DNA of 64,000 nucleotides. Source: Inonotus obliquus. Taxonomy: Eukaryota; Basidiomycota; Agaricomycetes; Hymenochaetales; Hymenochaetaceae. Shown piece after piece: positions 10,335 through 22,302 of this stretch (the first letter of the stretch is position 1; each line of letters opens with the position of its first letter). The notes under the pieces were generated by a model. It was not told the DNA's origin. It worked only from the letters and a program-made list of their open reading frames with translations, and did not search any database. Location: the NCBI GenBank assembly GCA_032164295.1, contig JAJHTX010000011.1, positions 248,001 through 312,000 of the forward strand. Reading direction: 5' to 3'. A program made the translations under genes and the position numbers.

Positions 10335-10650
10335 TAGGATGGTGGGCATTCTTTTATCGTACTATTGGTACAAAGTTCTTTGCACTTTCTCACAACCTCC
10401 ATCGTCCAATAGTCTGAGAAACATGCGTCCTTTGACATTCTGCTCTCAGAAAGATGCAAACGACCTGAAAGGGTCAACAACGTGATCAATAGCAAAGTAA
10501 AATCGTGCATTTTCAGGAGGTTTGATTCGAATTTGCTGCTCAGACCTTTGCACGTAATATTGGTGCTTACATGATATTTGCAGAGCTTCATTCATTCAGA
10601 TAGGCACATTTGTCTACCAACTATGACGGAGAATTTCGACTTGAGAGAAT
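10335..10650. repeat. Family upstream block, copy 3 (diverged)
   Basis: Lies 5' of helical gene 3. It shares TTCTTTGCACTTTCTCA with copy 2 and looser matches with copies 1 and 2, such as GATGCAAACGACCTG and CATTTGTCTACCAACTATGACGG versus CATTTGTCCTGCAACCATGG in copy 1. More diverged than copies 1 and 2 are from each other. Confidence 0.5.
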
Positions 10651-11706
10651 GTCAGATTGGCGGGCTGGACGTTGAGCAAGTTTGCTCATGATTTCAGTCA
10701 GGCCTAGAACGCTTGGGTGGACGTGGCCGGGAAATCGTGGTCTTCCAACTTTAGTTGCAAAGTCTTGGAATCCCCAAATTGCAAACGAACTTCCCCCTAT
10801 TAATGGGATATGTGAGCCAAGAATGCATCAGAAGATACCACGCGATGGTGAAATGAGAGAGAACGGAGATACCTCATAAAAGATCCGTCGTCGGGTGATC
10901 AGATGTATGAGGCGAGATGGTTGCCTCTACACCTTCCGTAATGTTTAAGGAGTCCAGCCTGCGTTTTGTGTGTAACTGGGACTGGATGACATAGAGCAAA
11001 GTGAGTAAAAGGCGGGAAGTCGGCTGACGCCGGGTTCAAAGCAATGGAAGAGACAAGCATCAGAACGTACGCGTAAACCCAGAAGTTTCAGTATCTTCTC
11101 CACGAAGAGTGAACTGAAAAAAACGAAATATATCATTTGAATTGATCACAGAAATCAAAGTAGAACAAGCCTTGTCTAGGGTAGTCACCTTGATGGCGTC
11201 GGTTGATCCTTGTATATCTGAAATAATTGTGGACTCCTCGCATGCACAAGTGGCACCTTTCGCATTCTCCGGTGTAATCTCATCGCTCACCAACGTATTT
11301 TCATTCTCTCTACTATCGCCTCCAGAAAATAGAGCAGAATCCCTATACCTATACGTCTCTTCCGCCCAAGTCGATAGTAAATGAATACAGGAGTTCCTCA
11401 CTCATCTCGGCATCAGTGACAATGTCGAAACCTTTCTTGTGCCTTCTTTATAGCGAATATCCGCCTCGCGAAGGGTGACCAAGACGGACGCTCTCCAGAA
11501 TGAATTCTATCCTTCGGTCAACCCTTGATTTCGCATGCGGAGGAGGTGCTCCCGACGTCGCCGAGTTCCCAGACGCCGTCATCACAAGATTCAGTTCCCC
11601 CTCGGTTCTCCTTCCTCCACGAATTCTTGGAGGATTCTTCGAGACCATGCTCGCGACGCAAATATTGATCATCCCACCGCTTGAATTCCTGAGAGAAACA
11701 CCGTGC
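10651..11706. other. Intergenic with weak open frames
   Basis: No gene can be supported. A minus-strand frame at 11060-11401 (113 aa, starting MRNSCIHLLSTWAEE) has ordinary composition but no motif, no splice partner and competing frames. It could be a relic exon. Confidence 0.35.
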
Positions 11707-12866
11707 TTATTGCTCCGAGATCCTGCGATGCGTGAAATAGCACTCCGCGACACTGTCTAGATTCGTCGGCGAGAAGTGTTGAAGGGCATCCTAAACATTA
11801 TCAGACACTGTTAGGATTTAAAGCCAGAAGAGGACCTACGGGGACATCTCCATTCCAGGAAAGAAATGTAACGTTGCAGTGACAGGTCATGCAAAAGCGC
11901 ACCGAATACTTGTCCGTCCTCGTTGCACAGAGCTCGTCGATGCATATGACACACATCTGCAGTCGTCTCAGTGCTTCCTTTCTAGTTTTGCTCGAGTCGT
12001 CCTCCGACGCTACGTGGACGAATGTGATGTCAGACTGAGGCTTGTTGGTGTAAGACCATGAGAAATTGAAGGCTAAGACGGTGGCGCGAGACAATCGATT
12101 GGTCGTAACTCGGCAAACTCATTGTAGTAACACATTCGGCTCTCGTGACTGCGTCGGGCTCGTCAGGCAAATCAAGTTTCACGGAATGACTGGGAAGCGT
12201 TATGAGAACGAGGACGCAAGTTGCTGAGGATTGGTCACTCACAATCACATGTGCTCCGCATCAGAACGCAGTTGGTATGCCAGCTCAATGAGGTTTTCGA
12301 TTCCTTTAAGGAAACGCACCAGATGTCTCGACTGCATATTTGGGAGCAGAAAGACAAGCAAGAGGCAGGAAATGTGTATGAAGTATAACTCGATCGTGCT
12401 CATCGATCTGTTCAGCCGCAACTCAGCTTGCCACGCCTCGAGGACAGAGGTATGAAAACTCTCTTTCTCCGGCAGTCTCGGATTGATTGTGTTTCGAATC
12501 TACCAGGTCTATCAATTGGTCTCAGTAAGAACTCAGAAGGCACACGGAGAGAAGATACGACCTACGTACGTTCTCGCTCTTGGCGAAATGAAATTCTTGA
12601 GTTCACCGTCTCGCCATTTTTCGGAGCTAAACGAGAGACTAGTACTGACTGGCAATCTAACCAGTATACCAGGGTATTGATCGAGTCGGACGAGGAAGTA
12701 CTAGTTCGTCTTTGAACATAATGGTTTTCCATGAGGGTGAAATTTATCAGTCGTCTTATGCTATGTATCTCACCGTCGCTCGTTGCAGGTGATTGCATCC
12801 CTCGCATGGTGCACACGAGTTGAGCGCAAGTGAAAGAAAGAAACACTCAGATTCCGTGACCGCGAC
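11707..12866 (-). CDS. Unrecognised multi-exon gene, N-terminus unresolved
   Basis: No single long frame marks this gene; it appears only after splicing. Minus-strand exons: about 12866-12775, 12700-12566, 12499-12249, 12189-12093, 12034-11840 and 11790-11707 (stop TAA). All joins keep phase. Sample segments: RLDQYPGILVRLPVSTSLSF, SEKWRDGELKNFISPRARTY, VLEAWQAELRLNRSMSTIEL, one hydrophobic stretch YFIHISCLLLVFLLP, KGIENLIELAYQLRSDAEH, SDITFVHVASEDDSSKTRK, MCVICIDELCA, and a terminal DALQHFSPTNLDSVAECYF. I do not recognise the family. The 5' end is uncertain: the first exon above has no ATG, and only 84 bases separate it from the divergent lipase start. The hydrophobic segment may be a membrane helix. 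It could be a gene in early decay. Confidence 0.5.
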
Positions 12867-12950
12867 TACCTACGGGGCGATCGGCGTTCCCCGACCCGAG
12901 ATGTAGTACGCGTCTCAGAACAGAAGTCTGAGTACTTTTTCGACTCAAAC

Positions 12951-14249
12951 ATGACCGAAGTTCCATCGCAAGCAGCCATCTACGAAGAGCTATGGCTCAA
13001 CGGTCCCCACTCATCTTCTTTCTACTGCAAAACCTACCGCGCCGAAAACCCACTAGCAACTCTCGTCTTCGTCCATGGATTCATCGAGCACGTAAACCGT
13101 TACGCTCATGTCTTTCCCCACTGGCAAAATCACGGCATAAACGTGTTTACATATGACCAACGTGGATTTGGACGGACTGCCGAGGATATTGAGCATCGTA
13201 GTGCGGATAGCTCGTATGGGAAGATGTCTGGTGTACATCAGATTGAGGATGTCGGATGGGCGGTTGGAGAGGCAAAGTCGCGCTTTGGGGAAGGGTCGCC
13301 TGTGTTTGTTATGGGTCATTCTATGGTATGCGCACTCTCTTATAACATGTAAAAACTGAATGCTGACTGGAATAGGGAGGTGCAATAGTCCTCGACTTTG
13401 CCACCCGAACGAAACATTCGATCGCAGGAATCATCGCGTCCTCACCCCTAATTCAACAAACAACTCCAGCATCCAAGATAGCTCGCTGGGTAGGTGGGAA
13501 AGCTAGCCTTCTGACACCTTATACGAATATTCCCGCAACAGTCAAAGCAGAAGTCAGTAACCCCTTGCCGGTTATCCCTTGCCCTATTCCACGTATGCGA
13601 AAGCTCATTCGATTAATTGATATTGGATATTCTACAGGACATCTCGAGAGACAAGAAAGTGGGAGAGGAATATCTGAAAGATCCATTAGTGAAACAGAAG
13701 TCGTCTTTGAGATGCATCAGTGACATCCTCAATAGAGTACGTCACTCCTCCTGTAATGCTTCTCCCTTCCGGAGTAACTCGATTCTGCATAGGGAGAAGA
13801 GTTGCTGACGACACGCTACGCGCAATGGCCTGAGAGGCTACCAGTTAGTCCTGACGCCCCAACTAAATCCGCTCTGCTAACGACACAAATATTAGCTTCT
13901 TATTCTTCATGGAACCGACGACAAGGTTAGCATACTTTCATTTTCTTCTCAAGCAAGGTATCAACACCTTCCGAGTTAGATTACTTCTCCTAGTGCAAGT
14001 CAACACTTTTTTGATTTGGTTCCCGCTAAGGATAAGGAATACTCTTCTTATACCGTAAGTTACAACCAACAACCTTCTCTATGATTGGTGTCGCTAATCA
14101 TGGAGTGTATGTGACAGGGATGTTTCCACGAAATACACAACGAGCCAGATGGGGTAAAAGAAAAGTTCATCAATGAGTGTATAGCATGGGTGGAGAAACA
14201 CCTTCCTCCGGTGGATTCATCCGCTAGTATGGGAATGGCAAAACTATAG
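12951..14249 (+). CDS. Monoglyceride-lipase-like alpha/beta hydrolase, copy 1
   Basis: Seven exons: 12951-13325, 13376-13552, 13638-13736, 13793-13843, 13896-13925, 13980-14054 and 14118-14249, giving 312 aa, close to yeast Yju3. It has the serine hydrolase plan of the Hydrolase_4 family: oxyanion segment LVFVHGFIEHVNRY, DQRGFGRT, nucleophile elbow GHSMGG (Ser split from GG by intron 1), Asp in LLILHGTDDK, and catalytic His in GCFHEIHNEPDG. Exon 5 is only 30 nt and encodes the Asp loop. Expected reaction: hydrolysis of monoacylglycerol to fatty acid and glycerol at lipid droplets or membranes. A second copy with matching exon lengths lies at 31.6-32.9 kb. Confidence 0.9.
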
Positions 14250-15919
14250 GCAAGTCGTCTTCTTCATTGCCTCTCTCCTAAAGATAACGGGAAATGACAC
14301 GATATTGTTCATTGTACATTTCGGGGATTTATTAGGCGGATTACGATCACGTGGGCGCGATTGGCAGGTTTCGTGCCAAGCCAAGATGGTGAATTTGCTG
14401 TAGACTCGAGGCTGAGTCCTTCCAATCTTTCGTATTCTTTCTCGTCTGTGAGGGTTTTAACCCCGATGTAATATGTAGTATGAACACGTAACTGTAACGG
14501 TGTATAACTTACTTACATTTACATACATACATACTAAACTTGGCTATATATAGGAAGTAGCGAAAGTATTAGTACTGGTATTGAGGATCAAAATAATCAA
14601 AATTCCTCCTCGCTGACTTTCTGAAAAAATCCTACATATCTATCCTTCACTTTCAAAGAACGAACTTCCCTTCATCTGACTCTGACTCCGATTCCCCGAA
14701 CGTGTCCGCGAGTAAATCCTCATGTCAATTCCCGGTTCCGTGGCATACAGAGTTCATCGTATATAATTCTAATTCACTGATTCACTGATTTACTGAATTA
14801 ACTACCCCATACTACAATATGCTATGCCTAAGCTACTATGCCGCCACGAGGCAGGAGGCAGGAGGCAAGAGGCAAGAGGCAAGAGAGGTATATAAGATGC
14901 ATTCACGTACACATGTATGTATATGGGGTGGATACTCACTTTCAAATTGTGAGTTGATAGTCCCCTAGGCATGCCCCTATACCCAGGCGTTAAGCTTCCT
15001 TCTCCCAAACTCCTGGCCTGAAGAGCAAGAGTAAGAAGAAGAAGAAACCTGACTATATGCATATGTGCATATTGCCTATTTGCCTATATGCCTAGTTACC
15101 TAGTTGCGGCTTGACCATGACCTTCCTCCGCGCATAGTACTATACTAGCGTTAATCGGAATTTGGACTCTGGACTTTGGACTTGGGTACTCAAGAAATCG
15201 AATCAAGAATAGAACCAATCACACTCAACGCTCGCGCCGCGCGAACAACAACAACAACAATTAAACAACGCATATAATCACCGAAAGATCAGATCCATTT
15301 CTCATGCTCATTCTCATATTCTCGTAAAATGTGTACGTCCCATTATTATCCCCATCCCCATTTCATTCAAGCCATTACGCCCATAAGCCATACACTACAT
15401 TACAATCACACTAACAAATCTACCCATAAGTTCATAAAGAAAAACAGGAAAAATAAAAAGTCGAGCGAGTAAACGAACGAGTGGACGGACGGGCGAAGCA
15501 CGAAGCTATACATATACAATAAACTATACACTTTCTTTTGTCTTTTTGTCTTTTGGATCATCATTATTAACCGTTTCCAGTTTTTTTCTCTTCTGTTTCG
15601 TAGGATTGCAGGATTGTACGATACTGTTCGTCGAGAGCGCGTAAAGGGTATGTGCGTTCGTTCAAGTTTTCGAAACTTCAAAGTCAAAGTCGAGAGTGTT
15701 CGTCTAATGGGGTATACCGATACAGTCGTCGAGACGAAAGTGGGAATGATGGAGATTCGGTTGATTACGAGGGATGCTGATAAACGTAGTCGGATCAAAG
15801 TCGTCGAAAACGGGTGCGGAAGCAGAAACGGAGTTACTGGAGCGCGTCAACAACCGAAGTGATGATCGAGGTTCAGGTTGGTATGCGTGATCGGCCCAAG
15901 GTACGACCGTCCATCCCTC
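14250..15919. other. Long intergenic stretch with short tandem repeats
   Basis: No gene is supported. 14853-14886 has tandem GGCAGGA/GGCAAGA units. 14770-14800 repeats a CACTGATT-type unit, and 15420-15560 is A/T-rich. Frames on both strands are short and low in complexity. Confidence 0.45.
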
Positions 15920-16837
15920 TCACTGACTCGGCGCAGCAAGGATAACCTGCCACACATCACCCTTCGAAACACCGCTCGAGACCGGCGCTGGCACAAGCGC
16001 AACAAATCGCGTACACCCTCTAGCAAGCGCATCAATACGTTTGATCCCGGCCTTCTTCACCGCTCGAACTTCCTCCGCGTCTTCCCTCCCCTCAGCAGCA
16101 ACAAGAACAGCATCATGCCTTCTCCAATACCCTCTCGCAATATCCTTCTGAATCTTCTCAGGAAGCATGTCGAACTCCTTTTGCGAAATGGAGTGTTGGA
16201 GGTGATGATGGACAGCGTTGAGGACTTCGCCTACAGTAATAGGTGACGAGGAGGACGACGAGCTCCCCTTGTTTCCTGAACGTCGCAGCTGAATCGGCTT
16301 CCAATACTGCGGAAGCTGAGGTATGTGAATCTCCAAGCTATTCATCGAAGGTCGAGTAGCAGGAGCCGACAAATCAGCAGGTGAGAGTTTGGTAGCTGTG
16401 TTACTGTTGCCAACCATCTTTGCTTTAATGAAACTCTTCCTCGATACGGAACGAGCGCGAGAAGGTATAGACGCGTGCTGCGTAGGTAAGGTTGCTACGT
16501 CCCATGCAAGTAAAGATGCTTGAGTGCGCGGGTCGTATAAGATGGGGTTCGGGTTGAATTCCTTCAACTCGAGTGGCGAGTCGTAACTCGGGCTCGAACT
16601 CGAGTTCGAACCGGATGCTTTGGAGAAGGACGAGAGCGTTGAGCCTGGTGAAAGTGAAGGAAGAGAACGCTGAGGGAAGGCGGATGTTGAGGGTGGCGTG
16701 CTAGGAGCAGAGTCCGAATCCGAGTCGTCTGACCATGTTGGTGAAGGAGTACGAAGCGTACTACGTGGAGTGGCAGGAGGGGTGTACGAGATGACGAGGG
16801 GAGAGTCTGAGAAGTGAACGCGTTTTGGAAGGGCCAT
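15920..16837 (-). CDS. DUF6699-type protein 1
   Basis: Intronless, 305 aa. Residues 1-110 are Ser/Pro/Thr-rich and disordered (MALPKRVHFSDSPLVISYTP..). The C-terminal ~150 residues carry the basidiomycete DUF6699 pattern: EIHIPQLPQYWKPIQL, then ITVGEVLNAVHHHLQHSISQ, then EFDMLPEKIQKDIARGYWRR, then GIKRIDALARGCTRFVALVP. The same order appears in the genes at 24.1-25.6 kb and 40.3-41.3 kb. The function of DUF6699 proteins is not established. A minus-strand TATAAA lies at 17045-17040, about 200 bases upstream. Confidence 0.8.
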   Translation of the reverse strand: MALPKRVHFSDSPLVISYTPPATPRSTLRTPSPTWSDDSDSDSAPSTPPSTSAFPQRSLPSLSPGSTLSSFSKASGSNSSSSPSYDSPLELKEFNPNPILYDPRTQASLLAWDVATLPTQHASIPSRARSVSRKSFIKAKMVGNSNTATKLSPADLSAPATRPSMNSLEIHIPQLPQYWKPIQLRRSGNKGSSSSSSSPITVGEVLNAVHHHLQHSISQKEFDMLPEKIQKDIARGYWRRHDAVLVAAEGREDAEEVRAVKKAGIKRIDALARGCTRFVALVPAPVSSGVSKGDVWQVILAAPSQ

Positions 16838-19800
16838 GTCGTTGAAGATGTGGTAGAGGATGGGTGGAGAAGTTGAACTGGTGTGGCGTGAGCACTGATG
16901 GACGGGGCTGGACGAGTGATAGCAGTAGACAGACAGAGGATAGGTGCCGTCGATGCGTCAGAAGGAGAGGTATAAGAACAAGAGATGGCGAAGTGCTATG
17001 GCCTTTGGAGATGGAGATGGTAGAATGGAGGAGAGATGCTTTATAGTATAGCAGGTTGTATATCAGGTACCCCAAGCATGGCTCCGAGGATACGACCCTG
17101 AAGAGAGGGCAGTGACTCGTAAGTCTAGCAATGCATAGCTGATAGAAGATCTCTAGCAGAATCAGAATGCATCTTCGTCCTGTGCGCAGCGCCTATGGAT
17201 GGACTGCTCATCAATGGGGTTCATCGCTCCCAGTGTACAGCCAATCTATGTCTCCTTCCTATTCTAGATTATAATGTCACAAGTTGTCACGACAACTCAT
17301 CTCACTTGGTAACCCTTTCTTTTGTTTCACTTTGGTCGTAACCTTTGTCTCTACACCCTCACACTCTCGCTTACGGCCATAGCGTCTTTGCTCTTCTGTA
17401 CAATGTTCTCACAGGCATAGCATTTGAGCGTCTATTCGTTTATTTCATACGTACAGCATGTGATAAGCGAATTGTATTTATATTGCTGCTACTATGCACA
17501 GCGTATCTGAACGGCGTACGTACGGCTCCGGCTTGTCAGGACTACTCCGTCCGCTCAAAGTGTTCCGTCTAGGGTCATTTCTAGGTCACTTCTGACTCAA
17601 ACTCACCTCCCATCAGATGCGTAGCCATCCATTTGGGGTAATCATGTCTATGTATGGAGGTGAATACGGTGCCAGTTTATGTATGTCCGGACTTGATTTC
17701 GATACCGACCCTGCGTGTGAGTCAAATTGAATGGGATAGGATAGGAGGTCCTAGGCTGCCTCATTAGATGTAGATTTTCGGAATTTACCTTTTTATTCGC
17801 TCATTGCATGCCGAGTATCGGGCCGACGGCGCCAGTAGTAGGCCGTACGCCGCCACTTGACAGTTGCCTCGAATACCCAAGGTACTATTCCGTATTCTAT
17901 CTGCCGCATTGTTGCCGCTTTCTTGTCTGGATATAAATTCACACCGTCCCCATCGGACAATGTCCACTCTGCGTCTTACTCGGGGCGCTTGCCCACCACA
18001 CTGTTAGTCTTGGTCCTAGTCTTGGTCTCTATACATCTAGACTGACGCTGACGCTCAGGTATACTTCTCTTCCACATAGCGCTTACACTAGTGCTCGCGT
18101 CTATGATATCGGGAAGAAGTCGCACCCGCGTCCTCTTTACTCCTTCCGTCTGTGCTGTTTATGTCTCTATTGGCGAGCCGCCGGCATACCTTGCTATCGA
18201 GATTGCTATTTGGAGACGTCACGCAGTCATCCGGGCGCGCAGGGCGTGTATACAGATTTGTACATCGTCTTTCATAAGCTTCGTAAGCATTCGTTCACTT
18301 CTATGTGAATACGAAATGTAACGAGTCGAGTCGAGTTTCTTACATCGCCTCGTAGCTTCCATCTCCTAGTACACCCACCCACTCCTATCCTCCTATCTTC
18401 TCGACTTCCTATCTTCCTATCTTCCCGACTTCCTATCTTTATGACTTTATGACTTCTTGGTGGCCCTTACATCTAATACATCTAACATCAAGAGAAGTCG
18501 AAGTCGAAGCAGACTCTCTTTGGTTTCTGGGGTTTCCACCCTCCGCACCATCCGCACCATCCGCTGTCGTCTCTTCTTGAACTACAGGAATGCCGCGATT
18601 CTACGTGGACTTCTCGCTCGTCATTCAACTTGACACAGGAATGCAGGGCACGAGGAGGCAGTAGACAAACGCTCAAGATCCTACAGATCCGTCTTAGTGG
18701 TACCAACACCAACACCAACAACACCAACGGCATGCATATAGTTTGAAATCTTTTACTATTGACTGTTGATGTACCCATGCGTTAGAATTAGAATCGGACA
18801 ATCGTATCGTTTACTCTATACCTCTGTAGAGTTATAGTCACTATAGCCACCTCAAGAAAAGTTCACCCAAACGTTCAAACGACCAAGATATTCGCAGAGA
18901 AAGAGGAACTACGAAGCACCGAGACTATCATCCCTCCGCCCTCCGCCTTCCGTCCTCCCTCACTTTTTGTTCTAGGAATTTGAGTTTCGTTTACTATACT
19001 ATGTACTACGTACCGACCGATTAACAATCACAATCACTACTCCCGCACGCACACCTTCACCCTATCTAGCATCTACACAACGTTCGAATCGCTACTGTTG
19101 TTATTGTTCATACCTTAGATACAGGTATAGATTCGGATTCGGACTTTGACATAGACTTGATATGAATCAAATTCGGAGCGTAGGTCTTCTCGGCTTTCAA
19201 AATCTATTAATCTTGATTTGGATTTTATTCGAGGTCGGGGCGTTCAGCATGTGGTATTCAGTATTCAGCATTTGATATTCAACATACGGCACTCAAGCCC
19301 AACACCTCCCACCCTCATCTCTTCCTAGCACCTACAATTCAAACACGTTCTCAGAACATCCAAGTCCAGAGCGATTACGATTACGATTACGACTAAGGTT
19401 CTCAGGTTACGAGTATGACTGCCATACCATTACCCCAGCATCAGCATCAGCACCAGCACCAGCGGCCCAAGGTTTTGGTTTATCTTCCTGCGAGCTATGG
19501 TGCCGGTGTCGTACTGCACTGCGGTTCCACTCCGAGTCTTGGATTAGATTCAAAACTCAGGAGTAACAATTATTTGTGATTCTAGATCTATCAGGAGCCA
19601 GGAAATCTTCTCCTTCATCTTTCATGTAAGCGCTACACTACAGGCCCGGGGATAAGTGCTCTAGGTGCTATTCTGCAGGATTAATTTACAGTAAACAGGG
19701 AGTGAGATGCGAGATACGAGATACGAGATGAGAGATGCAAGAATGAGAGAATGAGAGATGAGAGAACGAGGGCAGTGGTTTGTGTTTATGACTATGACGG

Positions 19801-22255
19801 ACGTAAACGCTTACTGAACTACGGAACTACGGAACTACGGAACTACGGAACTACGGAATCACAGAGCCTTGGACCCACTGAGCTACGGAACTACAGAGCC
19901 TTAGTACCACAGAACTACGCGAACTCGGAGACACGATGCAATTCAGCTTACATTCGATGACTAGATGACTCCGGGCGGGCTGTTCGAGTTGCTAGTGAAG
20001 GTTATCAATCAATCAGTGTTAATCATACTACGGACTACGGAATACGGACTACGGACTACGCCGTAGAAATGCAAAACCTCAATGCACAGAAATGTCAGAA
20101 CCTCAAAGTATAGAAATTATTCGGAATAGTAATAGTAATAGTAGTAAAAGAGGAATTTAGTATATAGTCATATCGTCAGACATTCCCAAATTTATTGTTT
20201 TTCCTTGATCGAATAGTGAATATCGTGTATCGAGTTTGGATGGGTCTGACTCTGGAATGCGGAATGCGGAATGTTCATCACTCGTCTGGAGACTTGATGC
20301 ATATCATGGTGTTCAACATCTCGCTTCACATTCACGTGTAGATGCTTTGATTCAAATTCAAACCGAAACGTTTCTGGGCAAGAACTACGAGTCTGATTGT
20401 ATTGCGCGACACAGTAACAAACACATCTGTTTGATCCTGAGGTTTCGGATACTTACCACTCGACGTCCTGTCGACTATTTAGGATTCGAAACAACGTCGG
20501 GATGGAATCAAAGGAACAGAGGCACAGTACTATAGATGGTCTTAGTCGCCGCCACAGCTGTGTTGCCTTTGCTGTTACTCGTGACAGCAAGTATCATCCT
20601 CAACTCAATCTCGAACCCAGATCCAGGTTACTTACTTTACAGAACTTCGTCGTCGTTTTCGCCACTTTGGTATATACGGATACGTGGCATTCCTGGGTAA
20701 GGAGGGTCAGCCACGTGGATCATCGTAGTCTAGTCGGGAGCACAATCATTGTTGATATCTTCCATCCATGTGACACAGACACAGATGCGAACTGCTAGTG
20801 CAACGCGGAAGCAAGAGTAAGATGTAGATGTAGGTAGGAAGAGACACAGCAACACAGCAGCGGAGTGGTTAAAATCGTCACTCCTCCAAATTCATCCTTT
20901 CAACCCTTTCCGGGAAGGATCCGACCAAGGTGTCACCTCAGAAATAACAATGTCCTTGTGTACGTCCATGTTGGGTGTTCGACCCAACCCAACTTGTTAC
21001 GTTACCGAAACTCTGTTATTTTTAGGTGATGATGGGATGGGAATGATGTAACAAGCTAGTTGTCGCCTTGGTACGAATGCGCAGTTCGATGGGTTCCACG
21101 ATCACCGCATTAGACGAGCATTAGTTGTGCGAGCGAGAAGGATAGGAGGTTGACGATCGATCGGTGGCCAAGAACTTCCGAGGTCGCACATCGTTCGGTT
21201 CGGCTGTCAGTTACCCCGCACATCCGCGAAGTTTTCATTTGGCTGTTGTTCGATTACATCAATCTGCGGGGTTTGAGCGGATGTGGAGGTCGTTGCATCC
21301 ACATCCCTTGATGGCTTAAATATGTCTCAACGAACCGAAAGATGGACGCTCACATCCTTTCTCATCTCACTGCCGCTCGTCGCCAAAGTTAAACTGGGCT
21401 GCGCGGCAATTACTGTACATACGTGGCAAATAACCTGTGATTTTGAGTTAATCAGCTGTCAATGTACCTTACATCCGCAGCAGTTATCGACCCCTCTGCA
21501 TCTCGACAGAGGCCACTTTCGGATCAGCGAGATCACCAATCAAACGTAGAGACAACTCACCGCTTACAATAACAACCGGCCTCCGTCAGATGGCAAGACC
21601 ACAGCTCTTTCATCGCTTTCTGTCGCATTTTGTATTGAAAACAAATTGACGCGCACTTTTCACCTGCGTTAAAGTCGGACTGGAGTTGGTTTGATTAGTC
21701 CCTCCTAGATAATTTTAACCAAACGCTCAGGATGAAGGTGCATGCCTATATGAGATCTGTGCTAGCCCAAGTGGTCAAGGCTCTGCGATAGACTCAAAGG
21801 GCAAACGATAGCGCTTTAGATATGGTTCTTTTCGGGAACGCATGCGTGAATTATGTGTTCGCGGATTTCGCAGGGAAGTAATGAACCGGATCTTCAAGTG
21901 GACGAAGGCTGGAGAAACTTCATTTTCATCAGTTTCAAGCCAACACATTTTTTGACGGACCAACAGGTTTCTAGATTACCTCATTTTGAGCGGCAAATGA
22001 GTTCGAAAGGAAGTAACCAGGGGTTATCAGTGCTGAGATGCTCGGACACCTCGTCTGAACTTGCGGCGGCAGATCATCAAATTTTCAGAGGACATAGAGA
22101 TGAGAGAGAGATGAGAAAGCAGGTATCGGGATGACGTCATATTGGTGCCAATTTGTCAGCAGCATATAGACTAGATGAAGCTCAGAGCACGACATATCGC
22201 ACAACCTGCTCAGTCAGCAACCTGAGGGTACTTCTCCGTTCACTGGATACCCATC
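16838..22255. other. Gene-poor region with minisatellite-like repeats
   Basis: About 5.4 kb without a supportable gene, unusual for this window. It contains short tandem repeats: CCTATCTTC-type units at 18360-18450, GATTACGATTACG at about 19377-19395, GAGATACGA/GAGATGAGA units at 19690-19770, five GAACTACG units at 19813-19852, and GGACTACG/GAATACGG units at 20030-20065. Open frames are short, on both strands, and without motifs. Confidence 0.5.
19813..19852. repeat. Tandem 8-mer repeat (GAACTACG)5
   Basis: Five perfect GAACTACG units, with decayed versions continuing to about 19925 (GAGCTACG, GAACTACA, GAACTACG). A related GGACTACG cluster follows at 20030-20065. Confidence 0.85.
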
Positions 22256-22302
22256 ATATATATACCTATACCCAGCAATCTTCACAACCTTGAGCTTCCA
22301 TC
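22256..22302 (+). promoter_or_regulatory. TATA-like element of the MDR reductase gene
   Basis: ATATATATACCTATAC at about 22257-22272, some 35-45 bases before the ATG. Confidence 0.4.

Noticed and set aside
13926..13985. Apparent stop in the lipase gene after the catalytic Asp loop
   Set aside because: Using the acceptor GAGTTAG at 13979 instead of CCTAG gives ITSPSASQHFFD in frame, and copy 2 uses the same join.
21760..21800. CCCAAGTGGTCAAGGC resembling a tRNA A box
   Set aside because: No matching B box or acceptor stem follows within tRNA distance.
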